Shown here piece by piece: positions 9,368 through 19,520 of a stretch of 64,000 bases of DNA. Numbering within the stretch: position 1 is the stretch's first letter; every line of letters begins with the position of its first letter. The notes under the pieces are model-generated. The model searched no databases. It saw only the letters and a list, made by a program, of their open reading frames with translations, and was not told the origin of the DNA. Source of the DNA: an uncultured SAR86 cluster bacterium (GTDB taxonomy: Bacteria > Pseudomonadota > Gammaproteobacteria > Magnimaribacterales > D2472); NCBI GenBank assembly GCA_902608115.1, contig CACLMT010000002.1, positions 1-64,000 on the forward strand, in the 5' to 3' direction. A program made the translations under genes and the position numbers.

Positions 9368-10015
9368 GTGAGAAAACTTCATAAATATCTTAGTTTAGCT
9401 ATTTCAGTTCAATTGTTATTGTGGACAATTTCTGGAATATATTTTTCTTTTAATAAGATTGAGCAAATTAGAGGAGAGCACCTAAGATCAACAGACTCTT
9501 ATGTAACAGAACTAGATTTTTCAACACTCACTTTGCCAAAAGCTGAATCCGTTGAAGTTTTATCACGACCAAGCCGATTAATTATTAAAATTAAGACAAA
9601 TACTGCTGAAGAGTTCTTTAATATTGATGGCTCCAAAGCTGCTCCTCTCACTAAGGATGAAGCTATGTCTATAGTTCGAAAAAAAACGTTACTTAATCCC
9701 TTAAAAGCCGAAAAGATTTCAAATCCCCAAAGAGGGTCAGAATACAGAGGTAGAAAACTACCAATGTATAAAGTTACAACTGATCATAAAAATAACGTTA
9801 ATGTTTATATTGATGAGATGTCTGGGGAAATAGTAGCTATTCGCTCATCCTCTTGGCGACTTTGGGATTTGCTATGGGGTTTTCATATCATGGATTATAT
9901 AGACAGAGACAACTTCAATAACTTTTTAATTAAAATATTTTCGATACTTGCTTTAATTAGCGCAACTTCAGGTATTCTTTTATTTTTTCTATCTCGTAGA
10001 AAATCTACTTCTTAA
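9368..10015 (+). CDS. PepSY-domain membrane protein, GTG start
   Basis: RKLHKYLSLAISVQLLLWTISGIYFSFNKIEQIRGEH ... WRLWDLLWGFHIMDY; C-terminal TM. Confidence 0.8.
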   Translation: MRKLHKYLSLAISVQLLLWTISGIYFSFNKIEQIRGEHLRSTDSYVTELDFSTLTLPKAESVEVLSRPSRLIIKIKTNTAEEFFNIDGSKAAPLTKDEAMSIVRKKTLLNPLKAEKISNPQRGSEYRGRKLPMYKVTTDHKNNVNVYIDEMSGEIVAIRSSSWRLWDLLWGFHIMDYIDRDNFNNFLIKIFSILALISATSGILLFFLSRRKSTS

Positions 10016-10808
10016 ACAATAGAGTCATTCTGTCTGATTCACCTATTGCCTCATATTTAGATCTATCTTTATCTTTTAATCTATATGATGGAGGTAAAGT
10101 CCAGACTCCTTTAGGGTGATCTTTAGTATCCTTGTTGTTTGCATTAATTTCAGATGTTGCAATTAATTCAAAACCAATAGACTCAGCAACCTTAATAGCT
10201 AAAGATTGGGTAACATATCCGCTTGTTTTCATAAAGGCGAGACTTGAGCCTTCGGGTGCACGATGCTCAACCACTCCAAAATACCCGCCAGGCTTTAAGG
10301 CTTGATAAGCTTCATTCATTACTTCCTTCATTGAATCACGAGCAAGCCAATTATGAAGATTTCTGAAAGTTAAAACCATGTCAATTGATTCTGATTGAAT
10401 ATAAGGTTCAGTTGGAGGAATATTACCTGTAACAACTTTAATGCCTTGAAAAAGAGGATTATTTAATACTTTTTTCTCATATGCATCTCTAGAACGTTTA
10501 AAGTATTTACCTGCATCAGGGTTATAGTGAGTTACTACAAGTTTTCCAGAATCTTTGAAATAAGGGCCAAGGATTTCTGTATACCACCCGCCTCCAGCAG
10601 CTAACTCCAAAACACTCATAGATGGATTAATTTGAAAAAATGAAAGAGTTTCATAGGGATGCCTAAATTGATCTCTTTTTACATATAAAGGATTTCTATC
10701 AGGATTGTTAATTGCTGCCTTTAAAAGATCATCTGCAAATGCAAATGAACTAGATAAAAGTCCAAATAAAAAAATATATTTAGAGAATAATTGGTAGGAG
10801 GTTTTCAT
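10005..10808 (-). CDS. Secreted class I SAM-dependent methyltransferase-like protein
   Basis: MSVLELAAGGGWYTEILGPY; MVLTFRNLHNW; ALKPGGYFGVVEHRAPEGS. Confidence 0.85.
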   Translation of the reverse strand: MKTSYQLFSKYIFLFGLLSSSFAFADDLLKAAINNPDRNPLYVKRDQFRHPYETLSFFQINPSMSVLELAAGGGWYTEILGPYFKDSGKLVVTHYNPDAGKYFKRSRDAYEKKVLNNPLFQGIKVVTGNIPPTEPYIQSESIDMVLTFRNLHNWLARDSMKEVMNEAYQALKPGGYFGVVEHRAPEGSSLAFMKTSGYVTQSLAIKVAESIGFELIATSEINANNKDTKDHPKGVWTLPPSYRLKDKDRSKYEAIGESDRMTLLFKK

Positions 10809-10811
10809 ATT

Positions 10812-11081
10812 TTAAAATAGATAAAAAGCTATAGTTTGGATTACTCCAATAATTCCCAACCCACCTAAATAAGACAAACGAGCTATAGAAGGATTTTGAT
10901 GATTCCAAACACCCAACGCTCCAAAGGCACCACAAGCACCTAAAGAGCTAATCCAAAAACCACCCAATCCAAACAAACCCAATAAGCCCAATAATCTTAT
11001 TAAACTACCTGATTGACTTGGATGAACTTTGTTAAGAAGACCTGTTAGACCGATAAGACCAAATAATCCAATCAGCCCCAT
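10812..11081 (-). CDS. Small Gly/Leu-repeat membrane protein
   Basis: MGLIGLFGLIGLTGLLNK... RLLGLLGLFGLGG. Confidence 0.55.
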   Translation of the reverse strand: MGLIGLFGLIGLTGLLNKVHPSQSGSLIRLLGLLGLFGLGGFWISSLGACGAFGALGVWNHQNPSIARLSYLGGLGIIGVIQTIAFYLF

Positions 11082-11085
11082 ACAG

Positions 11086-11325
11086 TTAATCTCTAGGACG
11101 AGACTCGTTAACGACTAATTTTCTCCCATCAACTTCGGCTTCATTTAATGCTTGAATGGCATTTTCAGCGCCATCTGACATTTCAACAAAACCAAATCCA
11201 CGAGATCGATTGGTCTGACGATCTGTGATGACCTTAGCTGAAGTAACAGTGCCATGTTCAGCAAAAATTTGCTCTAGACCTGCATCATCAATACTCCATG
11301 GGAGGTTTCCAACATAAATATTCAT
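11086..11325 (-). CDS. RRM-domain RNA-binding protein
   Basis: MNIYVGNLPWSIDD (RNP2) ... RSRGFGFVEM (RNP1). Confidence 0.95.
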   Translation of the reverse strand: MNIYVGNLPWSIDDAGLEQIFAEHGTVTSAKVITDRQTNRSRGFGFVEMSDGAENAIQALNEAEVDGRKLVVNESRPRD

Positions 11326-11395
11326 AAAATCCCTTTCCTTTTAATGAAAATAAAAAACGAAGTGTACAGTATTTTCTTCAAGAAAACTTAATATA

Positions 11396-12322
11396 TTAAA
11401 GATTTAAAAAATCTAAAGTCTTTTCACCAAACTCTGACCACCACTCCATACCCATCAAATGAATTCGTTTTAAATTAACATCTGAATTATCATCCATTCT
11501 TCTATTAACAAGCCCAGTAGAAGAATTTATTCTTAAATAATTAGATCCGATTAGGTCTCGCGAAATTTCATCAAACATGCTTGATTCCAACATCACCCCC
11601 AAGATATCATGACGAAACCAACTCAAAGCACCCCATTTTGCTGAACTTGGACCATTAATTTTTCTTCGATTAATTCCAGTGCCAATACTTAAAATTTTAA
11701 TTTCACTATTAGAGAACATTTTCTTTGCCTCTGAATAACCTATCAATGAGGGGTTGTTTGCAACAATTCCGCCATCGATCAACCAAGTACCATCATCAAT
11801 CTCATGTGTTGGGTAGTAAATTGGTGCGGCACTAGTAGCGCTTGCAGCACTAACCATCTTAATTCCAGGTGAATCATATGAACTTAACAAGCGAGGTCGA
11901 CGATTTTCAACATCATAGGTTAAAACAGCTACAGGTTTTTTTGACTCTCCTAATGACTTATCTTTGAAATAATCAAAAAAAACCTCTCGTTTGCCTTCAC
12001 CATCATATTTTGGTTTTGTTTGTAAAAATGATGCATTATCCCAAAAAGATTTAGACATAGTTTTCGACAAGTTTTCCTTTGACCAAAATTTCTCTAAATC
12101 AAAACAACTCACCCCACGCCCAGCAATATTTAATGCATTAATACCCCCAGCGCTGGTGCCAATAAAAAAATCAAATACATCAAAAACTTTTTTTCCTGAA
12201 GCAATTTCAAGTTGTTTCAAAAAAACAATCGAAGCAATTGCTCTTACTCCACCCCCATCAAAAGATAAAACTAATTTAGGTTTTCGTTTTATTTGTATGA
12301 AGGAGTTAAAAAAACGACGCAT
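11396..12322 (-). CDS. Patatin-like phospholipase
   Basis: LSFDGGGVRAIASIVFLKQLE, FIGTSAGG, LIDGGIVANNPS. Confidence 0.92.
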   Translation of the reverse strand: MRRFFNSFIQIKRKPKLVLSFDGGGVRAIASIVFLKQLEIASGKKVFDVFDFFIGTSAGGINALNIAGRGVSCFDLEKFWSKENLSKTMSKSFWDNASFLQTKPKYDGEGKREVFFDYFKDKSLGESKKPVAVLTYDVENRRPRLLSSYDSPGIKMVSAASATSAAPIYYPTHEIDDGTWLIDGGIVANNPSLIGYSEAKKMFSNSEIKILSIGTGINRRKINGPSSAKWGALSWFRHDILGVMLESSMFDEISRDLIGSNYLRINSSTGLVNRRMDDNSDVNLKRIHLMGMEWWSEFGEKTLDFLNL

Positions 12323-12334
12323 TATACTTAAGCT

Positions 12335-13126
12335 TTAATGATTAGTTTTATAAATACTATTTAAAGTTTTGCTCAACCTGATAGCAGCCAATGCAATGCG
12401 ATTCTGAACAATGTCAAAATGGCTTTCCATGTATTCATCTGTGGCTATCTCTAAATCATTGTCCCGATATCCAACTGATTGACTCATTGCAATATCTCTG
12501 CTCTCTTGAGCCCAATTTTCAATTTTAGATGAATGATCTATTGATAAGAATGTATGAATTTTCTCTTGAATAACTTCTTCGAATCTATCTGATCCTATGA
12601 CCAATTCCATATGCTCTATAATTTGACCATCCCACATCTTATGCATATTTGTTTTATTTCCATTTGAGAATTTAAGTCTATGTAAATTACCACCTAAATC
12701 ATGAGGATATCCAGCATGCATTGGCTGATGAATATCACCTACAAAATGTCCAACAAACATTAATGCTTCTTGTTTCTTTAAAAAAGATGTTTTAGTATCT
12801 TTTAAAATTTTTATCTGAGAATAAAAGGCATCAAAAATACATCCATTTTTAGGGCAAATTGCTTTAGATACATCCTGTTCTTCATTTGGTAAATTTATGT
12901 AATGCCATGAACGAGTTTCTTTTCTCTCTCCTTTAATCCAGTCTGCCCATAAACAACCTCTACCAAATGAACCAAATTCGTCTATCAATGGATCAATTTT
13001 ATCTGTTACTTCTGATGAGAGTAATTTGTACGCCTCTTCACAAACCAGTGAATGGCCCCTATCCCACCAAGCACCCGCATCAACAGATCCTAGAAATAAA
13101 AAAAATAAAAAAAATCTTTTAATCAA
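12335..13126 (-). CDS. S1/P1-type nuclease
   Basis: AWWDRGHSLVCEEA; SWHYINLP; FVGHFVGDIHQPMHAG; LGGNLHRLKF. Confidence 0.93.
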   Translation of the reverse strand: MIKRFFLFFLFLGSVDAGAWWDRGHSLVCEEAYKLLSSEVTDKIDPLIDEFGSFGRGCLWADWIKGERKETRSWHYINLPNEEQDVSKAICPKNGCIFDAFYSQIKILKDTKTSFLKKQEALMFVGHFVGDIHQPMHAGYPHDLGGNLHRLKFSNGNKTNMHKMWDGQIIEHMELVIGSDRFEEVIQEKIHTFLSIDHSSKIENWAQESRDIAMSQSVGYRDNDLEIATDEYMESHFDIVQNRIALAAIRLSKTLNSIYKTNH

Positions 13127-14334
13127 TTTTTACCTCTTGAATCTGCTGCCTTTGCTATAGCACGAAAAATCGCTACATGGGCATCTTTTGAATATTGACG
13201 TTCTTGATTAAATTTATGATTAGATGAAGTCTTAGCAATTACAACATTGGTAACTGGATCAATATAAATATATTGATTATAAATTCCAGAAGCGGTGTAA
13301 TCAGTACTAGGAAAACCAGGTATCCACCATTGATAACCATAGCCCCATGAATTAGACGAAAGATCATTTTCTCCTGGCAATAGATGTTTTCCGTCAGGGG
13401 TATGAGATGCTTTAACCCATTCAGCAGGAACAATTTGCTCGCCCTTCCAATTACCTTTATTTAAATACAAAAGTCCAAACTTTGCGTAATCTCTTAAGCT
13501 TGCATTTAAGCCACCTAAAGCAACCTCCATTCCAGATCTATCCAACATATAATAAGCGTCATGTTCCATTCCAATTTTATCCCAAATATTTTTTTGTAGC
13601 AGTTCCGTAATTGACTTTCCAGTAACCTCTTGAAGTAACATTGCAAGCATTTGAGTATCAATACTTACATAATGATTATAAGTACCTGACTTTTTTTCAT
13701 TCTTTAAAGTTTTAGCAAAATCTCTCATAGAAGTTCCTTGAGCAATAATTCTTCCAAATCTATTAATATCTGAATTATAGTCGGCATAATCCTCATTAAA
13801 TTTTACCCCTGAAGACATTTGTAAAATATCTTTTATAGGAATACCTTCATAACCTGTTCCATTGAAGTCATTTAAATATTTTGTAATGGGATCTTTTAAA
13901 TCCTCTATTAAGCCTTTATGTAATGCTATTCCAATCAAAGCAGAAAGAAATGATTTGGCTACAGACCATGAGACATGTTTTTGATCTTCAGAATTTCCTA
14001 GCCAATAGTTTTCATAAATTAAATCTCCGTTATGAAGTACAACCATTCCATCCGATCTAAAATAATCTAAAGCTTCTAAAAGATTATGTTCTTTACCGTC
14101 AAACAAATAAACATCAGGAAGCTTAAACTCTCTGGTTTCAAAAACATGTGGTACTTTTGAGGCAGAAATTTTTGAAATTGGAAAGATTTTATCCATATTC
14201 AAAAAGTTAAAAACAATCTTATCTTCATCATAAAGATGGATCATTTTATAAACTCTCAATGCTTGGGGAATGTAAAATATTGCTATACCTATGATAATAA
14301 TAAGAATTAAAATTAGTACTTTATTTATATCCAT
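13123..14334 (-). CDS. Serine hydrolase, class C beta-lactamase family
   Basis: VSWSVAKSFLSALIG (SxxK), YNHYVSIDTQMLAMLLQEVTG, GYGYQWWIPG. Confidence 0.9.
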   Translation of the reverse strand: MDINKVLILILIIIIGIAIFYIPQALRVYKMIHLYDEDKIVFNFLNMDKIFPISKISASKVPHVFETREFKLPDVYLFDGKEHNLLEALDYFRSDGMVVLHNGDLIYENYWLGNSEDQKHVSWSVAKSFLSALIGIALHKGLIEDLKDPITKYLNDFNGTGYEGIPIKDILQMSSGVKFNEDYADYNSDINRFGRIIAQGTSMRDFAKTLKNEKKSGTYNHYVSIDTQMLAMLLQEVTGKSITELLQKNIWDKIGMEHDAYYMLDRSGMEVALGGLNASLRDYAKFGLLYLNKGNWKGEQIVPAEWVKASHTPDGKHLLPGENDLSSNSWGYGYQWWIPGFPSTDYTASGIYNQYIYIDPVTNVVIAKTSSNHKFNQERQYSKDAHVAIFRAIAKAADSRGKN

Positions 14335-14340
14335 ACTTCT

Positions 14341-15085
14341 TTATTGAAACATTGCCCTATCAAAAGCTTCTAAATATTCATTTGAGATCTCTTCTAATTG
14401 TCGCTTGTAACCTTTATGAGTAAAAATATAAAACTCTTTTTGTTGAATTCCTGCAAAAATTGCTTCGGCAGCTTCATTCGGAGAAATAGGGAAAGTATTT
14501 TTTGCATCCGCAGCAGCTTCTTCTAATAAATCATTTGGGTCTTGATCCTCTGCTTGGGTATCTTTTGAAGAATTGGGGGAGATAAAAGTACTATTTATGA
14601 TATTCGTTGTTACCTCACCCGGGCAAACAATACTAACTCCAACATTAGAATGAGTTAATTCTGCTCTCATGGCCGTCATTAAACCCCTAATTCCAAATTT
14701 TGAAGCCGAGTAAAGACTAAGCATTGGGTAAGCAATAAAGCCCGATGTCGAGCAAGTTGCAACAATATGCGATTCATCTCCCGATTCTTTCATTTTAGGT
14801 AAAAATGCCTGGATGGCTGCTTTGATCAATTTTTTTTGCAGCGCTGTAAGCTTTAGCCGCAATACTTAAAGTTGTATCAAGGCTGCAATAATGATCAGGC
14901 TCCTTTAATAAGTAATGGTCAATTGATTCTTTTGCATAAGGTACGTGGGCTTCTAGAACAGATTGACTAGCACCAGGTACTTTTAAAATATTTGAAATGG
15001 CATTAGTGCCACCACCGCTAGAAACAATAACAAACCTAAATGGGCTATTATGAATTTTTTTTATAATTTCAATTTGATCTGTCAT
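14341..15085 (-). pseudogene. Chimeric remnant: truncated CinA-like domain joined out of frame to C-terminal half of a short-chain dehydrogenase
   Basis: 15085..14795 resembles the N-part of a CinA-C domain; 14862..14341 has SDR YSASKFGIRG and no N-terminal Rossmann motif; the frame changes at an A8 tract near 14830. Confidence 0.65.
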
Positions 15086-15138
15086 TTTTTAATGATTCAA
15101 GTGGTTGCATTATATTTTAAGTGCATAATTAAAATACT

Positions 15139-17010
15139 GTGAAAATAAATAAGAAATATATAGATGAGGCGCTTAATGATGCTAGCTTTCCTGTACTAGC
15201 AGCAATACTTGTTCATATCTCAGGTGATATTTCTCTTCTTGAAGATTTACCTAAACCTAAAAAAGCAATTTTAGGAGAAACTCAGGGTTTTCTAACTGAA
15301 GATGAAAAAAAGATTATTAAAGATAAGGCAATAAAATTAATTAATGATTTTCTTATAGATTCAAATCATCAAGAAATATATATTCCCAATGAAGATGACT
15401 TACACACAATTATGAATTATGTATCTGGTGATGTTGTGCCTAAAGAATATGTTCCTATGATGAGTCAAGAATTAAATTTATTACCCTTATCACATAAAAG
15501 CCTTTCTTGTGATGAAAATAATTTACGAGTTCTAGTAATTGGGTGTGGAATGTCAGGAATTTTAACTGCAATCAAACTTTCTGAAAAAAATATTTCTTAT
15601 AAGATTTATGAAAAAAATCATGATGTGGGAGGGACCTGGAATGATAATTCTTACCCTGGTAGTAGAGTAGATATAGCAAATCATTTTTATTGTTACTCTT
15701 TTGAAGAGAATCATGAATGGTCTGAGTATTTTTCTCAACAACCTGAATTAAAAGAGTATTTTAATAATTGTTTTATTAAATACGGTCTTAAAGATCATGT
15801 AAATTTTAATACAGAAGTTATTGCTATGGATTTTAATGAAGATACAGCTACTTGGAAGGTTAAATCATCTCAAGAGGATCAAATAGTTTATGAAGAGTTT
15901 GATTTGGTCGTGTCATGTGTAGGGCAATTAAACATACCTAAAATTCCAAACATAAAAAATTTTAATAAATTTAAGGGAGAGGTTTTTCATTCTTCTAAGT
16001 GGCCTGATAAGGATATTATTTCTAATAAAAAAGTTGCTATAGTTGGCAGTGGTGCAAGCGCATTTCAAATTGTTCCAGCCATTGCACCAGATTGCCAAGA
16101 ATTAACAATTTTTCAAAGATCAGCTCCTTGGATGTTTCCAAATCCTGATTATCATAGAAAGGTCAGTGAAGAAAAAAAATGGCTATTAAAGAATCTTCCT
16201 TATTACTCACGTTGGTATAGATTTTTATTATTTTGGCCTGGTTCCGACCAATTATTATCATCTTTGATTATAGATCCGAATTGGGATCAACATGAATCTT
16301 CTATCAACCAAGAAAATGAATATATGAGAGAATTATTTACAGAAGCTATGCTTGCTCAAATTTCAGATCACTCATTAATTAAAAAAGTTATTCCTAATTA
16401 TCCTCCATTTGGTAAACGCATGTTGCAAGATAATGGATCTTGGTTAGAGGCACTTCATAGAGATAATGTTATTTTGCTTAATGAGGAGGTGAATTGTCTG
16501 CATGAAGGTGGAATAGTTAGTAAAGATCAACTATTGGAATTTGATATTATTATTTTTGCCACCGGTTTTAAAGCTCAAGAATTTTTTATACCAATAAAGA
16601 TTAATGGAGGGGATGGAGATTTTCATTCAATTTATGATGATTCGCCTGAATCATATTTAGGAATTACATTTAGCAATTTACCAAATTTCTTTGCTATGTA
16701 TGGACCAGGTACTAATTTAGCTCATGCAGGTAGTATTATTTTTCATTCAGAATGTCAGATCAGATATATTTGCCAAGCAATAGACCATCTAATTAAAAAT
16801 AATTATTCACAGATTAAGGTTAAACAACAGGTAGTAAAGGAATATCAATCTCGCTTAGAGGAGCAATTAAGTAAAACGGTTTGGCAACACCCCAAGGTAA
16901 ATAGCTGGTACCAAAATTCTCAAGGCAAAGTTGTTACTACTTCTCCTTGGAGGTTGTTAGAATATTGGAATTGGACAAATAATTTTAATCCCGAAGACTA
17001 TGATTTTTAG
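15139..17010 (+). CDS. Flavin-containing / Baeyer-Villiger-type monooxygenase
   Basis: VLVIGCGMSGILTAIKL; NHDVGGTWNDNSYPGSRVD; FKGEVFHSSKWP; VAIVGSGASAFQ; FATGFKAQ. Confidence 0.93.
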   Translation: MKINKKYIDEALNDASFPVLAAILVHISGDISLLEDLPKPKKAILGETQGFLTEDEKKIIKDKAIKLINDFLIDSNHQEIYIPNEDDLHTIMNYVSGDVVPKEYVPMMSQELNLLPLSHKSLSCDENNLRVLVIGCGMSGILTAIKLSEKNISYKIYEKNHDVGGTWNDNSYPGSRVDIANHFYCYSFEENHEWSEYFSQQPELKEYFNNCFIKYGLKDHVNFNTEVIAMDFNEDTATWKVKSSQEDQIVYEEFDLVVSCVGQLNIPKIPNIKNFNKFKGEVFHSSKWPDKDIISNKKVAIVGSGASAFQIVPAIAPDCQELTIFQRSAPWMFPNPDYHRKVSEEKKWLLKNLPYYSRWYRFLLFWPGSDQLLSSLIIDPNWDQHESSINQENEYMRELFTEAMLAQISDHSLIKKVIPNYPPFGKRMLQDNGSWLEALHRDNVILLNEEVNCLHEGGIVSKDQLLEFDIIIFATGFKAQEFFIPIKINGGDGDFHSIYDDSPESYLGITFSNLPNFFAMYGPGTNLAHAGSIIFHSECQIRYICQAIDHLIKNNYSQIKVKQQVVKEYQSRLEEQLSKTVWQHPKVNSWYQNSQGKVVTTSPWRLLEYWNWTNNFNPEDYDF

Positions 17011-18622
17011 ATTGTTTCAGTTAGGTTTATTTTTACTAAGCATAACTATTAGTGCGCAAGAAAATAAGCCAAACGTTATTATTTTTCTTGTTGATGATCT
17101 AGGGTGGGCTGATATATCTCTACGAGGAGCACCAATAGATACTCCTGGTATTGATTCAATCTTTCAAGAGGGCGTTACCTTAGAAAGATTTTATACAACT
17201 CCAATATGTAGTCCAACAAGGGCAGCTTTAATGACTGGAAGAGACCCCTTAAGACTAGGTATTTCATATTCTGTTGTTATGCCATGGATGAATAATGGAG
17301 TGCATCCTGATGAGCATTTTATGCCTGAAACATTTAAGGCAGCAGGATATCAAACAGCAATAGTTGGGAAATGGCACTTAGGTCATTCTCAAGAAATTTT
17401 TCATCCTAATGCTCGAGGTTTTGATAGTTTTTATGGTCATATGCATACCGAGGTTGGTTATTTTCCCCCATTTGCAAATCAGGGCGGTGTTGATTTTCAA
17501 AGAAACGGTAAGACAATTAATGATAAAGGTTATGAGACATTTCTTTTAGCAGATGAAGCAACAAGATGGATTCAGCAAAGAGATAAAAGTAAACCATTTT
17601 TTTTGTATATGCCTTTTATAGCTCCACATAGTCCATTAGAGGCGCCCGATGATTTAGTGGCTAAATATGCTAATTTGAAAGATACGAGAGAGCTTACAAG
17701 AAGTGAAGCAATCGACAGAACAAGAAAATTAAATGGCTTTTCATCAAGCGCTAGACCTATTTATGCTGCTGTAGTTGATGCCTTAGATCAAGCTATCACC
17801 CAGGTTTTAAATATCTTGCAATCAGAAGGGATTGAAGAAGAAACAATTATTTTATTTAGTAGTGATAATGGTGGTGCTGCATATGCTGGTGGAGGAGCAG
17901 ATAATTTTCCTTTGAGAGGAGGCAAGGGTGATACTTATGAGGGTGGTATTAGAGTTATTGCCGCCATGAAATGGAAAGGGCATCTTCCAGCTGAAAAAAG
18001 TTTCTCATCTATAATGACTGTTATGGATGTTTTTCCTACTTTAGCAGGTGCTACAAAAATACCGATGCTTAATAGTAAACAAATATGGGGTAGAAATTTG
18101 TGGCCTGCAATTAAAGCGCAGCAAAAAATCTCTCTTTCCAAAGATGTATTTTTTGCATCCGAAACTCCAATTTATGGAGAGTTCCACACAACTGTTTTTA
18201 ATGACAAGTGGAAACTTGTTCAAGTTATTTCGAGCACATTAATGGAAATTAAAGTTCAAAATAAATTATTCGATATAAACAATGATCCCAATGAATATGA
18301 TGATTTAGCTAGCCAATATCCAAAATTGGTTGAAGTTATGGCTGAAAAAATTAGAAAGTGGCGAGCTTTACATCCTATTTCAGGAATTAGAGCCCAGTTA
18401 GTTCCACCCCCAGGCTGGAGAGCTCCAAAAGATTGGACTAGTTATACTATTCCAGTAAACGAACTTCAAGATGATGCTTCATTAGGTTTTGGAGCGCATG
18501 CCCATCAAATACTTGATTATTTAATCAAAGATCATGGAAGAATAATCTATGATTGTGAGCCTGGTGACTGGGAAAGAGGTAAGTGCAAAGCTCCAAAAGA
18601 TACTGGTCAGCATAAACACTGA
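17000..18622 (+). CDS. Secreted sulfatase (arylsulfatase family)
   Basis: NVIIFLVDDLGWAD; CSPTRAALMTGR formylglycine site; GKWHLGH. Confidence 0.95.
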   Translation: MIFRLFQLGLFLLSITISAQENKPNVIIFLVDDLGWADISLRGAPIDTPGIDSIFQEGVTLERFYTTPICSPTRAALMTGRDPLRLGISYSVVMPWMNNGVHPDEHFMPETFKAAGYQTAIVGKWHLGHSQEIFHPNARGFDSFYGHMHTEVGYFPPFANQGGVDFQRNGKTINDKGYETFLLADEATRWIQQRDKSKPFFLYMPFIAPHSPLEAPDDLVAKYANLKDTRELTRSEAIDRTRKLNGFSSSARPIYAAVVDALDQAITQVLNILQSEGIEEETIILFSSDNGGAAYAGGGADNFPLRGGKGDTYEGGIRVIAAMKWKGHLPAEKSFSSIMTVMDVFPTLAGATKIPMLNSKQIWGRNLWPAIKAQQKISLSKDVFFASETPIYGEFHTTVFNDKWKLVQVISSTLMEIKVQNKLFDINNDPNEYDDLASQYPKLVEVMAEKIRKWRALHPISGIRAQLVPPPGWRAPKDWTSYTIPVNELQDDASLGFGAHAHQILDYLIKDHGRIIYDCEPGDWERGKCKAPKDTGQHKH

Positions 18623-19464
18623 TGAATAAAATACTATTAACTATAATATTCTTATCTTTTCAACTTGAAGCATCAAGAGTAATTGAAAAAACTATTTTTT
18701 CTTATTGGGATAAGCCTGATATAGATATATTTTATTCTGTTCCTGAAACAATCTCTGAAGAAACTAAAATTTTATTTATTATGCATGGAGATTCAAGATC
18801 AGCTGAAAGGTATATAACCGATTGGTTGCCGTTAGCTGAAAATAGAAACGTAGTTTTAATAGCTCCTAAATTTTCTAAAGAGTTCTATAAAGAGTATGTA
18901 TATTTAATGAAATCAAATGAAAAAGGTAGAACTATTTCAGATCCATTCCTTGATTTAGAAAATTCTTTAGGACTATTATTTGATTTCTTTTCATCCAAAT
19001 TAAAGCTTTCAAATAAATCATTTAGATTATATGGATACTCAGGAGGTTCTCAGTTTATCCATCGTTATCTACTTTTTAGTGAAGAACTAAGAATAGATAA
19101 AGTAGCTATGGCAAATGCGGAATTTTATACTTTTGTAGATGATTCAAAAAAGTATCCATTTGGTATAAAAGGTATGCGAGTTTCTGACGATAGGCTTGAA
19201 TGGTTTTTACGATTAAAGGCAGGTGTATTTTTAACTGATCAAAACAATGATGCTAGGCAATCAAACTTGCCCGCAATGAGAAAAGTAAGAAAACAGGGTA
19301 AAAATCGATTGCAAAGAGGAAATAATTTCTTTAATCATTTGATTAAACTAGGTAAAGACAGGAATATCTCTTTTAGATGGCGGTATCACATTGTTCAAGG
19401 AGTTGCTCATGATAATTCAGGTATGAGCGCTGCAGCATCTTCTTTTTTGCTAGAGGATCTTTAA
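18622..19464 (+). CDS. Secreted alpha/beta hydrolase
   Basis: ILFIMHGDSRSAERY; FRLYGYSGGSQFIHRYL; C-terminal VQGVAHDNSGM. Confidence 0.8.
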   Translation: MNKILLTIIFLSFQLEASRVIEKTIFSYWDKPDIDIFYSVPETISEETKILFIMHGDSRSAERYITDWLPLAENRNVVLIAPKFSKEFYKEYVYLMKSNEKGRTISDPFLDLENSLGLLFDFFSSKLKLSNKSFRLYGYSGGSQFIHRYLLFSEELRIDKVAMANAEFYTFVDDSKKYPFGIKGMRVSDDRLEWFLRLKAGVFLTDQNNDARQSNLPAMRKVRKQGKNRLQRGNNFFNHLIKLGKDRNISFRWRYHIVQGVAHDNSGMSAAASSFLLEDL

Positions 19465-19520
19465 TTAGACCTAATTTTATTACTCAGTATTTCTATAAAT
19501 AATTTTTTTGCTTTTTTAAA

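Noticed and set aside
11991-12338. 115-aa ORF (+)
   Set aside because: Antisense to the patatin gene, which has complete catalytic motifs.
17935-18242. Three short ORFs inside the sulfatase gene
   Set aside because: Alternate-frame shadows of a well-supported coding sequence.
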